Of a stretch of DNA of 64,000 bases, positions 45,396 to 57,848 are shown one piece after another (position 1 is the first letter of the stretch; the number at the start of each line of letters is the position of its first letter). Made by a program: the position numbers and the translations under genes. The stretch is from Rhyacophila brunnea. Its lineage: Eukaryota; Arthropoda; Insecta; Trichoptera; Rhyacophilidae. The notes below the pieces were generated by a model. It was not told the origin of the DNA. It made no database searches and worked only from the letters and a program-made list of their open reading frames with translations. The DNA lies in assembly GCA_022495005.1 (NCBI GenBank), contig JAGYXB010001964.1:372001-436000 (forward strand). Direction: 5' to 3'.

Positions 45396-45785
45396 CAGTA
45401 GCGAAGGGTGGAGGTAGGCTGTTAAGATACGCCATAAATAGTGCACATTAAACTTTGTTAGTCATGCGTACCTATTTGTTTTTATTGAACTAAGACTACA
45501 ATTTACAGATGGTATTGGTTAATTTTTTAAAATCAATTAAACCCTGCCTAACCAAGCCATAATAGTTTTGGTATAATTTGGGCGATACGACAAAATTCCG
45601 CACACTTTTTCACTCATACTTATTTGTTTTCGTTGGATTAAGAATACATATTACACATATTGTTGGTTAATTTTTTTAAATTCATTAAGCACTGCCTAAA
45701 CCAAACTATATATCTAGAAAATATCTGTGTAATTTAATTACATAATTTAGGATATTTTATAGAATGATGGACGAGTATTTTTTGA
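45396..45785 (+). mobile_element. Family C (hAT-like) half element, copy 4
   Basis: Starts CAGTAGCGAAGGGTGGAGG with two tandem units (45400-45545 and 45590-45710), and stops at the central motif ATTTTTTGACTATTA at about 45777. Confidence 0.65.
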
Positions 45786-45805
45786 CTATTATTATTCATA
45801 CCCAA

Positions 45806-45974
45806 GGGTCACTAAAGACCACATGGACGCCCTAAAACCAGCTGGATAGACGAACTCATAAAGTTTTGAGGGTGTACGTGGCAGCGAAGAACTAGAGACT
45901 GAAAAGAGTGAAAGGAGCTAGGGGAGGTCTTCATCTGGCAGTGGATCGACCCCGGCTGATGATAATGATGATAC
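45806..45974 (+). pseudogene. RTE-like LINE 3' fragment, copy 3
   Basis: AAGGGTCACTAAAGACCACA to GGATCGACCCCGGCTGATGA followed by TAATGATGAT. It corresponds to the last about 50 codons of the RTE tail, with stops in all frames. Confidence 0.7.
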
Positions 45975-47059
45975 ATGGATACACACAAGATTTGAGAGTG
46001 TAAGATTAATAAATAATTTTGAAAAACCCCATAAAAATACATATTAGAAAAATACTAAAAAGAAAACTTGAACAGAGAGGAATCTTACTGACATCATTCA
46101 TATTCAGGATGAGTGTTTTGTTGTTTATGTTATTTATTGAGCTATCGATCCATTTGCGATTGAAGCAAATTATCTACTTATATTATTATTCTAAGAAATT
46201 TTGGAAAACACACTAATTTCACATTTAAACGACACTTTATTGACATTTTAACATCTTTACTTCCATCTGTGCGATACCGAATTGTCTAGATACCGATTAA
46301 TTTTGACATGCCCCGATAATTTTACAGTTACGTGACGTTTATATCCGTTGTTTCCTTACATACCGAATACGTTTGCCATTTTTACTATTCACGTCTAATA
46401 AAATGACATTTTAGTCGCTTAAGACCTTCTAATTCTTTATTAACACATAGAAAACATTGAAAATGACTGATCATAAAGAATACTTTGTTCCAAACTGTTT
46501 TATGATGGTGGGTGTTTAACTAGAAACAACTGTCAACGTACCAAACTGTAAACTGCAAAATTTACAAAAAATGTGTGATTCCCGCCAAGAATAATGTTGT
46601 CACAATTGATGAGATGAGATTTTAAAAAGAAGCCAGATCAAAATTTAAGCTAAGAGCATAACGATGTTATGTATTATTGTCTATTATTATCTACAGTGCG
46701 CGATAGGTAAGCTCTGGTGCAAAAAATGCAGCGTTTCGGGCTGCTACGATTATTTTGAAAGAGAGATATATTTCATTCATTAGACCAGGGGTTCACAAAA
46801 TTTTTCGTCAAAGGGACAATTTTAAAATAAAAAAATATTTGGAGGGTCATTTGTAAATATTTTCTGTTTTTAAAAAACATAAAGCAAAAAAATAAAAAAA
46901 ATATTTCATTGTGTAAACTTATATTTTTCACTAAATGTACATTATTATAACTCTTATTAATATACTAAAAAATATTTTTATTTTCACCATGTGATTTATG
47001 CAATTGTTTATTTGAAACTAAATCCTGCAATATAGGCTCAAAGTTTGAATTATGTGAAT
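45975..47059. other. AT-rich non-coding DNA
   Basis: At 46787 CCAGGGGTTCACAAAATTTT resembles a hAT terminus without an identified partner. No supported gene. Confidence 0.4.
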
Positions 47060-47360
47060 ACGCAAAACAGATACGATATCGGTATCAATTACATTTTGAT
47101 ATAATATTCAGAGAAATCGACCAATGCGAGTGCATAATATTTTTCAATATATTGGTCGCTGACCTGTCAGAACCTCCGACGTGACACAATTGAGAAGAAA
47201 CAAAAAATATTGTTAAAAATGTGTACACTGTGTGTATAAACATTTGAACGTTGACATGATGAATAGGGAAATCCTAAGTGTTGTTTTTTTTTTTTTTTTA
47301 ATATTAAGCCACTTAAAATTTTAGGTGCCCTTCAATTCTAAAATGGCGAAGAAAATCTAT
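47060..47360 (+). repeat. Repeat family I, copy 2
   Basis: Plus-strand counterpart of 25730-26040: AGAAATCGACCAATGCGAG, TATTGGTCGCTGACCTGTC, a 15-T run at 47285, and CAATTCTAAAATGGCGAAG. It abuts a family M copy. Confidence 0.6.
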
Positions 47361-47361
47361 T

Positions 47362-47820
47362 TTTTACAACGTTTTTATTATGTATGTCGTATTCTTATTT
47401 ATCCGGTGGTTGTTTATCCGGTACAAATCTTGCAATCGATTTTAACTAACTTCTCGACTAGCTAGACAATTGCAACTTTTAGAATATATCAGAACACGAT
47501 GCCAATGTATTTTTTTATACTTTTTGCCATCTTTAAGTAGAATTGAATTCATTTTCAGTCAATTCTGTTTTGTATGAAAAGTTATTTCGGACGAAATCCG
47601 TAATCCAATCCACTATTGTTGGTTGCTAGGGGTCTGGGGTCCTAGCAACAATAACAGAAATAAAAATGAAATGTCAAAATGACATTTCTGTAGATATTAT
47701 TTCTATCAAGTACAATTTTTTTTGATCGTTTAAGCTAGTCAAGTCAAGTTCAAATGATTCAACAGAAAATTTAAAAACGTTGTGTATAAAAAGTTCTTTT
47801 TATCTTGTAATTATTAAAAT
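47362..47820 (-). repeat. Repeat family M, copy 6
   Basis: TTACAACGTTTTTATTATGT, CAATCGATTTTAACTAAC, GTCAATTCTGTTTTGTATGA, GAAATGTCAAAATGACATTT and AAAACGTTGTGTATAAAAAG, in reverse orientation. Confidence 0.7.
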
Positions 47821-48277
47821 TATAATTGAAGAACACCAAAAACTCACTTTTTCAAAAGGACATTATTCTATATTTCGATGTTTAGGTAGGTACCTACAAT
47901 AATTGAACCGCTCTATATAAAAAGGCTTAATTTCAGAATTTAAAAAATGACTAATCGGTTATCACGATTTTTTTATGTCAAGTTAAAAAATAATTACTAG
48001 AAGATTTTCCATATATTATTCAAGATTATTGTGTGTAACCTAATATTGATGAGAACCGTTTGTCGAAGTACCGGTGTAGGCCTCGGCCTATAAAAAAGTT
48101 CCCGGTCGCCTGGTCTGTTGTATCGGTTTGGACGTATGATACAAAATTCATTATTAGACACGTCATATTTAGATATTGTATGCCATTTTGGTAATCGAGT
48201 TGTCGTCTAAAAAATCTATAAAAACTCTCAAAATAAAAATACATATAAAAAAACAAACAAACATTGGTGAGTGCTCA

Positions 48278-48360
48278 TAGTGCCTGAAGATGCCGAAAAG
48301 TGAAACCCGGGCCGCAAATTGATTAGTGCAATACTTAAATCAATTTGAATTCTAATTAAA
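48278..48360 (+). repeat. Penelope-type hammerhead-like motif (degenerate)
   Basis: GTGCCTGAAGATGCCGAAAA then GTGAAACCCGGGCC: CUGAAGA fits the CUGANGA box and GUGAAAC the GAAAC box at suitable spacing, but stem II is poor and the cleavage-site GUC is not evident. This resembles the 3' ends of Penelope-like elements in arthropods. Weak call. Confidence 0.35.
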
Positions 48361-48373
48361 ATTCCACCAAGTA

Positions 48374-48908
48374 TCTTCGGTGGACGTAGGCTGTTAAGAT
48401 TCAACATAAATAATAGTACACACTAAAATTTGTCAGTCATTCTTATTTATTTTCATTGAACTAAGACTACAATTTGTAGATAGTGTTTATTATTTTTTTA
48501 AATTCAATTAAACCCTCTCTAAACCAAACCATAATAGCTTAGGTATGCTATGGGCGATCCGACAAAAATAGTGAACGCCTTTTCAGTCATACTTATTTGT
48601 TTTCGTTGAATTAAGAATATATAATAAATTACAGATGGTGTTAGTTGTTTTTATTTTTTTTAAATTCATTAATAAGCCCTGCCTATGCCAAACCATAAAA
48701 TTATGTATTTTATAGGTAATCGAATATTTTTTGACTATTATCTACTTTGGCTTGGATTAGGCAGGGTTTAATTGAATTTTAAAAACAAACAAACACTATC
48801 TACACATTGTAAACTTAATTCAATGAAAACAAATACGTTTGGCTGACAAAGTTTAGTGTACACTATCTATGTCGGATCATAACAACCTGCCTCCACCTTT
48901 CGCCACTG
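48374..48908. mobile_element. Family C (hAT-like) full-length element, copy 5
   Basis: The left end is eroded (CTTCGGTGGACGTAGGCTG) and the right end is CACCTTTCGCCACTG. Two subterminal units lie on the left and one inverted unit on the right: the mirror arrangement of copy 2 at 18565. The central motif TATTTTTTGACTATTATC is at 48727. Confidence 0.65.
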
Positions 48909-49489
48909 ACAATATAATATATTAATTGACTAACATCGTTTTCATGGTAATTTACATAGGTAACAAACATTGTCAATAAATGAATTTCAATCTAAAAATT
49001 TATTCATTGTGCATTTGGAAGAAGCCCTGTTTCTATATTATTAGCTACTATGGAGACGACAGGATTGAAGTGGCATGAAGTAAGCTTCGCCCATCGAGTG
49101 GGGCCCCTCCACATCTACTCTCAGCGCAAGACAGCCCTGGAGTGTTTATGCCGGTTGCCATGGAAACCGATATATACACACAAAGCCTGCTACGTACACT
49201 CCACAAGTCTATAATATAACGAACGATAAAAAAGACCATCACTTTGATTATTCTATTATTACATTGGTGTATATTATGAGTATAACTGGAAATATCTATT
49301 ATTCTATTCTAAATGCGACAGGCTGTCGGATACAATACTAATGCATCTTTTTTAGTATCGACTCTATGCTACGGCAAAAAAAAGATTGTTTTCGCCCACC
49401 AGCCATTTATTCGTTATGAATTTCAATTACAATCATATAAGTAAGTACTTAAACTACTTTTTCTCCAGAATTTCAGAAAGATTTAAGAA
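48909..49489. other. Non-coding DNA
   Basis: A GC-richer stretch at 49050-49210 has a 64-codon minus-strand frame that lacks any recognised motif. Confidence 0.35.
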
Positions 49490-49985
49490 TATTCAGAACA
49501 TTCTTTCATCTTGTGAATTATTCGTTGAATAAAAACAAATAGTTAATTAAAATTTATTAGCAAGTTCAAGACCTGATCAGAAAGATGATATATTAAACTG
49601 AGCTGAATATTAAACTTATTTTAAGTGCTTATGAGTACAACATAATAATACGTTATGTAAAAGATAAATAATTTATAACGCCATCTGAAGGTTACAAGGA
49701 GTGATCCGTGACGTCGGTTAATAATTAAACTAATACCTACTGTGATTTAAAATACAAAAGCCGATCGCCGGTAGTAACTCTATTTGGAAAGCGCTTCAGA
49801 GTATTAAGAGTCATTAGTTAAAATTTGTCGCAATTAAGTATGGCGCCTTTAGCATAGTGGTATATATGCATGGGCGCGAAACCCGAGAGGTGCAGATTCG
49901 ATTCTCATGGGGTGTCTCACTTTTTTCAAAAAAGATTTTTTCTATTGGTTATTGGAAGTGTTTTCAAAATTATGTATGTTTAAAA
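49490..49985 (+). repeat. tRNA-headed repeat, copy 2 (long form)
   Basis: A body of about 350 bp (GAATTATTCGTTGAATAAAA, GATCCGTGACGTCGGTTAAT) precedes the tRNA-like block TTAGCATAGTGGTATATATG, CAGATTCGATTCTCATGGGG (B box GATTCGATTC) at 49857-49917. Then come TTTTTTCTATTGGTTATTGG and the end TTTTCAAAATTATGTATG. This order is inverted at 11798-12250. The downstream part shares its end with the 12272 hairpin family. Confidence 0.6.
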
Positions 49986-51217
49986 TCATAATAAAAATTT
50001 CGTATTATTGCCAAACCTGTTTCATTGAAGTTAAGGCTCCACCAAGCAACAGCCGCCCCGCACCATACCCAGTCATAATCGGGCGTATGACGAGAATCGA
50101 CGTTTGGTGTGAAGGATTTTTTTTATGACTGAGAATGTCTCAGGAGCAGTTACCCAAGACCAATGTCGCCATGCACTCAAATGTGCGTTGACTGAACTTA
50201 TATGACTTTAAGTTAATAATACCCATGGAAGAGAGGAGCACGTAGAGGCAATATTAAAAATTGTAGTAAGTAACAAAAGCTAATACAAAACTGACGGATA
50301 TGACGCCGATTTTTTTTTAAAAGCAACAAAATTAGCCTTTGTGGCGACCAGGTCGGTCCGATGGGGCCCGTTGGGGCCAACAGTTGGTTTAACTTCAGCA
50401 GCTTTTCCCTTTCCGAACACACTGTAGGTACTAGGTAGGACATACCCAGAAGTTATGGTTTGGGCACTGTATTTCTCCATCACATTGACATGTTGAACGA
50501 AACGGAAAATTTGCGGAGTCATACTGCCAACGTTAACATCTCTTGTTTTAATTTTGCAGTTTTGTATATGCTTTAGTTACTTAAATATTTTTTAATTTGG
50601 CCTCTAAGTCTACGTGATCAGGTCACCCATGAGCACCCTTAACTTAAAGTCATGTCAAAGCACACTGAGTGCACGACGACCTTAGTCTTAGGTAACTGCC
50701 TTCCAGCTAATATATTCATATATTATATGTTTCACATCAAATATAGGGTCCCATTTATATGTTCGATTGAGACCGGGTGTGGTGAGGCCATTAACTTCAA
50801 TGATCGTTTAGGTGAGATCAATAAGGTCATGTTTAAATTTGCGTAAGTATTTTATAGTTGCGGAATCAATGATTATAACCAGTGGTGTAGTGATAGATAT
50901 ATTACTGCTGTCTCACTGTTTTTTTTTAAATCCAAATCACCCCCTATCCCACCTCTTTTAAAACATATTTTTAAAATATTTGACGGATAGGTATAGAAAA
51001 TTTTGTAACAGATATAACAACTATAAAATTGAGGCATGTAATAACAAAAAATGATAATTCCATGATATTATGGCCAAAGTCTAACAATACCTATGTCCAT
51101 ATTCTGTGTCCAATTTCACACAATATGTAATGGTCTATATACAGGTCTGGGTATACTTTTTGGATGAAGGGCCACATTAGGAATATAAATGAACGATGGG
51201 CCGCAAGTAAAATACTT
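49986..51217. other. Non-coding DNA
   Basis: No supported gene. At 51146 CAGGTCTGGGTATACTTTTT resembles a hAT terminus, truncated by the family M copy. Confidence 0.35.
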
Positions 51218-51692
51218 ACTATTTTACGACGTTTTTATTAGCTCGTATTCTTTTTTGTCCAGTATAAATCTTGCAATCGATTTTTAACTAACTTCCCGAC
51301 TAGCAAGACATTTGAAACTTTTAGAATATATCAGAACACGATGCCAATGCATTCTTTTAATACGTTTAGCCATCTTTAAGTAGACTCGAATTCATTTTCA
51401 GTTAATTCTGTTTTGTATGGAAAGTTATTTCAGAAAAATCCGTAAAAAGTAAAAGACTATTATTGGTTGCTAAAGGGGTGGTCCAACAACTAAATTATTA
51501 GTATATACGTGCGTTACTATGGAAATCAAAATGAAATGTGAAAATGACATTTCAGTACTTATTCTATATTGGTTTGTTTGTTTTTTATTTACTTCATATT
51601 ATCAAGTACAAGTTTGAGAATATTGCGCATAATAATTGAACAGAAAATTTAAAAGCGTTGTATATAAAAAGTTCTTTTTATCTTATAATTAT
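51218..51692 (-). repeat. Repeat family M, copy 7 (near full length)
   Basis: TTTTACGACGTTTTTATTAG to AAAAAGTTCTTTTTATCTTA in reverse orientation, with all the internal family landmarks. Confidence 0.7.
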
Positions 51693-52494
51693 TTAAACAT
51701 AGGTTATTTATTTTATTATCATGGAAAAAGAATTTCCACACAAAAAAATTAATGATGCTCTAATAGGCAACAATTTAATAAGAAGAATAAAACTGTTAAT
51801 TTCAGGTGTTAATTTTGTAGTTAAGATTCTTAAAACTGCTTGTAAATGTTCATAGGTGATGCTTGATCGTAAAGAGTTTGTATTGGAATTAATAATTGAA
51901 AAGTTTTGTTCACATAATGATGTAGGTTGTTCCAAATATAACCAACATTGTTCTAGCAGAAAGAGGTTGTTTAGTCCGAATTAAGGGGTTGTAAAATTTT
52001 CAGATATCTTCTCGACGGTGCAATTCATGTATGTTTTTAAAAAGGCGTTCAAATTTAGAAAAAGGTAAACCTTTTACAGAAATATCATACGAAACAAATG
52101 CTTGAAGACAATTATTTAAAATAATATGAATAGATTTTGAGACGTTCGATTTTATTTTTCATGAATTTATTGCAAATATAGTTAAATCAGTTTATAAAAA
52201 TATGCATATTGTTCTCGTTTGAAAATAAACTAACGCTAAAACCAATTAGTTACGCCTGACGCACAAAAACGTTTAATTGCTTATCGATTTTTGATATTAG
52301 ATAATTATTTTAATTATCTATAGACACTTCATCCAAATAATGGAATGCCAAAGATCGAATTGAATGAAGAGAGAATGAAATCTCTCTTGAAAATCGCAAT
52401 TGCAACGAACCCGAAATGTCAAGAAAAGATGGGGAGATGACATGCAGTAACAACCCAAAATTATATTACGACTCATAATGGATGTACACCCGAT
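51693..52494. other. AT-rich non-coding DNA
   Basis: No credible gene. The minus-strand frame at 51708-51935 lies in sequence with no other coding sign. Confidence 0.35.
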
Positions 52495-53105
52495 CCTATT
52501 TTTACACGTTTTTTTTGCACGGTTTCGAAATAACACGGTTTAAAAAAGTATACAATTATTTTTTATTATCTTTTATTTACATTGGGTTTTTTTTTGCTTT
52601 AACACGGTTTAAAAAAAACTAAAAAGAATAAAAATACGTATGTATGTACATATTTATCAAAAAATTGCGTTGCAATAGACCGCACGCCACTGATGCAAAC
52701 ATATGTTGTCACCGGATGCCGCCCGGACATAGATACGTACATACATGGCGCCACTAGTCAGTCACTTCGGGTTCGATACGAGAGACGTGCCGCGTGCTTC
52801 GGTGTCAGTGTCTTAAATATTTCCAGCAATGAGTGATTTTTCACCAGAGAAAAACAGCAGTAAACGGGCACGTTTATTGTCAAGTAACGAGACTGAATGA
52901 ACATATTTCTCTATGCTAAATTTAATTTAAATCTAAAACTATGTATTTTTATGTATACATAATAAATAAATTCGATTTATTTTTGAGTTCAAGAATTTCG
53001 TATTTTGAGTTGATTTTAAGTAATGGAACCTATCTACCATTTTTGTATGGGCACGTTATCTTTTTTTACACGGTAGGTAGTCTTTGGAACGTATCCCCCG
53101 TATAA
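52495..53105 (+). mobile_element. Possible pogo/Tigger-like relic
   Basis: TTTTTACACGTTTTTTTTGC and repeated AACACGGTTTAAAAAA lie on the left; TTGGAACGTATCCCCCGTAT is on the right. In between, ATGAGTGATTTTTCACCAG at 52829 opens a 23-codon frame with a basic SSKRARLL motif that then stops, like the first codons of a DNA-transposon transposase. TIRs are not convincing. Low-confidence call from general style. Confidence 0.25.
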
Positions 53106-53499
53106 AAAGAGGAGGCTTACTTTATTTAGAAATTAGGCTTACATATTATTTAAAAAAGGCAGCATATAATGTCAAAGTTTTCAATAAATTATCGTGTTTA
53201 TAATTCGTAATGTTTATTTATCATTTTTTTCAATACTGAACATAGATATCTATATTTAGCAGTCGAATTTTGTGTGATTTCTTGCCCGGTAACGCGCGTC
53301 TCCGAGCAATAAATTCTTCATTAGACAATCATTCAAAAGGTTAAAGAAGAGGCTAAGTTATTAGAATAACATCGGCATCAATTGACTTAATTGTACGAAT
53401 GAAAATCATATGAGGGTACCTACTATCTATCATATTATGGGATATGTTTTTGTTTTCAATTGACTGTCTACAGGGCAGTAAGATCGTTAGCCATATTTA

Positions 53500-54279
53500 T
53501 TTTGATTTTTATATTTATTGTCCCACAAGACCCGAAAGACCTCCAAGGTAGAATGCAAGAACTCGCGGATGTCAGTCAAACGGTCGGTCTAAAGATAAAT
53601 GTCCCAAAGACAAAAGTAATGAGGAACTGTTTTTCGGACCCTGCGATTATCTGTATTTCTGGCACTCAACTCGAGCAAGTCAGCAGCTACGTCTATCTCG
53701 GACAGCAGGTGTCCATAGACGGAAGCATGCACGATGAAATTGCTCGAAGAACAAAGCTGGGATGGAGTGCTTTCGGACGTCTGAATATTATCTTCAAGAG
53801 TGACCTACCATTATGTCTTAAGCGTAGGGTATTCAACCAATGTGTGCTACCCGTGCTCACGTATGGCTGCGAGACGTAGACCCTCAACACGAGAGATGTC
53901 CAAAGGCTAAGAGTCACACAGCGAGGCATGGAGTGGTGCATGTTGGGCATCACGCGAAAGGACCGTAAGAGAAACGAATGGGTTAGGAAGCAGACAAGAG
54001 TACGTGATGTAATAGACGTTACCAAACAGCTGAAATGGAGATGGGCGGGGCACATTGCTCGCCGAAAGGACGGCCGCTGGACAAATGCCGTCATCTAATG
54101 GTAATGGTACCCAAGGGGTACGAAACGGCCACAGGGTCGCCCTAAAAGCTGCTGGATTGACGAACTGGTAAAGTTCGGCGGAAATACGTGGCAGCGAACG
54201 ACACAGGACCGAGAGAGTTGGAGAAAGCTTGGGGAGGCTTTCATCCAGCAGTGGATTGACCCCGGCTGATGATGCTATT
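53500..54279 (+). pseudogene. RTE-like LINE 3' fragment, copy 4 (longest)
   Basis: Starts near DPKDLQGRMQELADVSQTVG and GLKINVPKTKVM (the end of the palm and thumb region), then SSYVYLGQQVSIDGSMHDEI, LPVLTYGCET, a TAG at 53877, and in the same frame TLNTRDVQRLRVTQRGMEWC, MLGITRKDRKRNEWVRKQTR, RWAGHIARRKDGRWT and a stop at about 54096. The tail then resumes in another frame (PRGTKRPQGRPK, QQWIDPG), ending GGCTGATGATG. Endonuclease and catalytic RT motifs are missing. Blocks match 14086, 41650 and 45806. Confidence 0.85.
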
Positions 54280-54344
54280 TATTGTAAATTAATGTGATTA
54301 GTTTTTAGGTAAGTAGATTTTTCTGGTAGTCACCTTTTGTATAA

Positions 54345-56214
54345 TCTCTATATATATAAAAATCTCGTGTCACGATGTTTGTGGTCGAACTCCTCCGAAA
54401 TGGCTCGACCGATTTTTATGATTTTTTTTAATGTATATTTTTTAGGTATGAGAATTGGTCAACAAGTATATTTCATATCGCTAGGTGATTAGGGTATCTC
54501 TATCCAGAAAATTTTTCTTTTTATTTTTTGACAATTTTTTTTTTGTATTTTTTTATTATTTGGCATAAAAAAATACTTATAACCCCAAATTTTCACCTTC
54601 CTACCCTCACCCTCCCTTTTTTTAATCGTGATTTTATTATTTTGTATGAACAAATTTAACCGTCGTTCGAATTTCAAACAGAACGAAATTATTTATGTTG
54701 TTGAATGACAGATGGCGCTACGTCCGAGAAGAATTCAAGAGAAGCGTCGCGTCATTTTGACATTTCATTCGGCATATCACAACGCAGTGCGTGCAAACTT
54801 TTGTACGATTTATTTTAATTTATCCATTTTTATGTGCGTGTATTACAGTGCACAATGCCAGCAAGACGCAAGGGGGGCCATTTGGGCCGTCGAACGAATA
54901 AAGCAACAAACATGCGAAATAGTAGAGCAGAAAGAACAGACGAACAAATCCAACAAGATAACAAAAACGTGCGTGTAAGCATGTCGAAATTGCGTGCATC
55001 TCAATCACAAGAGGCACGAGCTGAACGAAATCAACAACGACAATTGGAACGGAGCCAAGCGCGCCGGTTCGTAGTTAACACACGCAGAGCAAATGACCGA
55101 CAATGCCAACAAGTACATCGAACATTTACATCCGCTTCGTTCCTTCGTCTCGCATTCGAGTACGAGCCAGATATTGAATATTCCGCTCATCCGAAAGTGC
55201 TGATTGGTGCTATGGACAAAGAATGTCCCCATTGTCATGCGCTGAAATTCAAACATGAGACAGCCGGGATGTGTTGCGCATCAGGAAAAGTGCAACTGCC
55301 AGAAATTGAGATACCACCAGAACCATTGAACGGCTTGCTCATCGGCACGGTTCCAGATTCACACCTGTTCCTGAAGTCCATTCGCACATTCAATTCATGC
55401 TTCTAAATGACTTCGTCCGGAGCAACAGAAATAGTTCACAATACTGCGGCAAATGGTCAACAATTCCATTCTACGTTCTAAATCAAAGGCCAAGTATACC
55501 ACAAAGTAGGCTCATTGCTCCAATGCCAAACGAACCACATACATTTTTACAAATCTACTTCATGGGCGGTGAGGACATCAATCATGTGGATGCACGTTGC
55601 GGCTACAATAGCCTCAATTCGCCTAATGCCAGGCGCATCGTCGGCGAACTGGACGCCCTGTTGAATGAGCACAATGAATTATTGAAATTCTTCAAAGCAC
55701 ACATGCACGAATTGCAAAGTGACAATCACGCTATTGTCATCAATCCTGATAAAACACCAGCTGGAGAGCACGTACGTCGATTCAATGCGACTGTTGTTAA
55801 CGACATTGCTGGAATCATGGTTGGCGACCGCACATCGACGCGAGAAATTGTGATTCGAAGAAGAAACAATAATCTGGAGTTCATCGCTGACACACACCGT
55901 TCATAGGACGCTCTCCAATATCCGCTAATTTTTTGGAAGGGACAAGACGGATATTGCATAAACATTAAACAACGAGATCCTGTCACAGGTTATTCATTTA
56001 TTATGAACATCATTACTCATTTTGAATTGAGAAAATGGATGGTTGATGTTTTTTTGTTTTTATCGGCGGTCATCGTCTACAGCGCTCCATTCCTCTTTCT
56101 GTCATAGATCCCATCCCCACACACTTACGATACATTTGTTATTTTTTATTTAACAACCAAAATATTCATTAGAAATAATTTATATGGCAGAACAACGTTT
56201 GCCGGGTCAGCTAG
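54345..56214 (+). mobile_element. Non-autonomous Helitron (deleted)
   Basis: The left end TCTCTATATATATAAAAATC follows an A; the right end is GCCGGGTCAGCTAG followed by T. This fits Helitron rules (5' TC, 3' CTRR, insertion between A and T, no TSD). A hairpin GGCAGA...TTTGCC at 56186-56203 sits about 8 bases before the CTAG end. GAAATGGCTCGACCGATTTT near the left end is typical of insect Helitrons. The interior carries a decayed N-terminal half of the RepHel protein. The HUH nuclease motif and helicase domain are gone. Confidence 0.85.
54855..56035 (+). pseudogene. Helitron RepHel N-terminal region, frameshifted
   Basis: ATG at 54855 opens a basic region (MPARRKGGHLGRRTNK, followed by R/Q-rich sequence), then FTSASFLRLAFEYEPDIEYS, a cysteine motif CPHC...MCC (about 55223-55276) and SIRTFNSCF. 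A TAA at 55404 and another at about 55482 interrupt the frame. A 1-base shift at about 55520 moves the reading to PMPNEPHTFLQIYFMGGEDI, RCGYNSLNSPNARRIVGELD and VVNDIAGIMVGDRTSTREIV. A TAG at 55904 follows, after which DALQYPLIFWKGQDGYCINI and KQRDPVTG continue to about 56035. These blocks are the conserved N-terminal region upstream of the Rep domain in animal Helitrons. Two stops, a frameshift and a 3' deletion make it inactive. Confidence 0.85.
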
Positions 56215-56448
56215 TAATATAATATAAAAGATGTGTTTAATTGTTATAACAGCGGTTTGCCGCCAGGGTGTCAACACAAAATTGCCGTTGAAATATAATT
56301 AAAGAAAGATTAACCAAATATTAAATTTTCATCAAAATATTATTATATTGAAAGAAAAAAATGTAAATGTTATTTTATTTCTTTTTTATATTGAATATGG
56401 GTAGGTACACAAGGTTTTAAGAATATCCACATATTTTACATACTTTTG

Positions 56449-56640
56449 AAAAACCTCAGATACTTAGGCACCTACACAAAAAAGTTGGACCGTGGTGGAC
56501 TCAAACTCACGTTTTTCACTTTCCGGGTCATTATCGATCCGTTTATGGTTCATGCGAATTATTTCTTATATTTACGTTTAGAGAATTTCTAGAATTTTTT
56601 TCTGATATGTATGTTTCTGACGTTCTTCAAAATTATGTTA
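56449..56640. repeat. TIR hairpin element enclosing a tRNA-like sequence
   Basis: The left end ACTTTTGAAAAACCTCAGAT and right end ATGTATGTTTCTGACGTTCT then TCAAAATTATG form the same inverted ends as 12272-12359 and 33440-33526. Between them, read on the minus strand from 56560 to 56487, is a tRNA-like stretch with B box GAGTTTGAGTCC. So the hairpin family can enclose a tRNA-like sequence. Confidence 0.5.
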
Positions 56641-57848
56641 TTTCTATAAAAAATATACTTACCTATCATAACAAGAAAAAATGCGGTGCAGGTGATCTTT
56701 TTTACTATACAGTGAACGAAATCATTAGAAAAAAATACCTATCAAATTTTATAATGTTTTTGCAGGAATGTCTTATACCTCTATCATGCTAGGATGCTGA
56801 CTCTATTGACACTTCGAGATAATACTTTTTGGTATTTTTTATTAAGTTGTAAAGCAGGGATTTTACACTCTTAAATAGGATATATATATTATATATATTG
56901 CGTTAATTTTTTGAATTGTGGTACTTATATACCTATAAGTTATATACTTAAAATTAGGTACTTAATAACATTAAAATATACATTAAAACCAGGTTTATCG
57001 AATATTGTCATGAAAGTAAATCAATCCATTGAATTGTTCGTAGCTTCTCGATTGCCAATTGATTGAAGAGCGCACGCTTCTGAAAACTTGTACAAAAACA
57101 CACGAGTGCCTGATTCAAAGCACGTGGACTGGGCAAATGGTTAATAATAGAGGGATGTACAAAGACTATCCATTTAGAAAATGATAATTTTATTTACCTT
57201 CATCTTTACCTCCATTTTCTATTCAATCCGAGATCATTGTTGTACCTATAATTTCAATGAGTTTCCCTTTTTTGACTTTTTTCACTCTTAATTAGGTTAG
57301 TGTTATCGTTAAAAAAATATACAATGGAGATGTGTAAGTATTATTTAATTTAAAAATAGTACACGTACAATCTACATGTCTAAAAACAATGCCGAATGAT
57401 GGATGGTATAATATAGAAACAATAAATCACTATTCACAACTATGCATGTGCAATAAATTTACAAATTATTGATTACTAAAAACAATCACGTTCTATTGTT
57501 TTTGGCAGTCTTTATTCGTGCAAGAAGTTTAAATCAATTTTGACAATGATTGTATTATGTATTTACATTAAATTTGTAAACTGATATAGACTGGACCAAT
57601 TAGTGAACCTGTCGTAAACCGCAGGTGTTCACAAATTAAATTGCACGACAGTCAAATAGGTGTGTTTAATAAATAATAAAAGTCACGTATCTAAATTCGG
57701 CTGGTCATTTTTCCTTGTGACCAAAATGGACAGCTGCTGGTGTCTGGTGTCTCTATGGCGAAAATTTGTTTAGTCATATTTCACATTGAACACGTACGCA
57801 ATTCATCACAATTTTAATAATATTAATTAGTGTATTCCTAATAATTAG
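56641..57848. other. AT-rich non-coding DNA
   Basis: No supported gene or delimited repeat. Confidence 0.4.

Noticed and set aside
46787..47059. hAT element starting at CCAGGGGTTC
   Set aside because: No right terminus or TSD found, so only noted as a possible end.
53693..54094. 133-codon minus-strand frame
   Set aside because: Antisense shadow of the RTE-like LINE fragment.
55679..55986. Minus-strand frames opposite the Helitron protein
   Set aside because: Antisense shadows of the RepHel relic.
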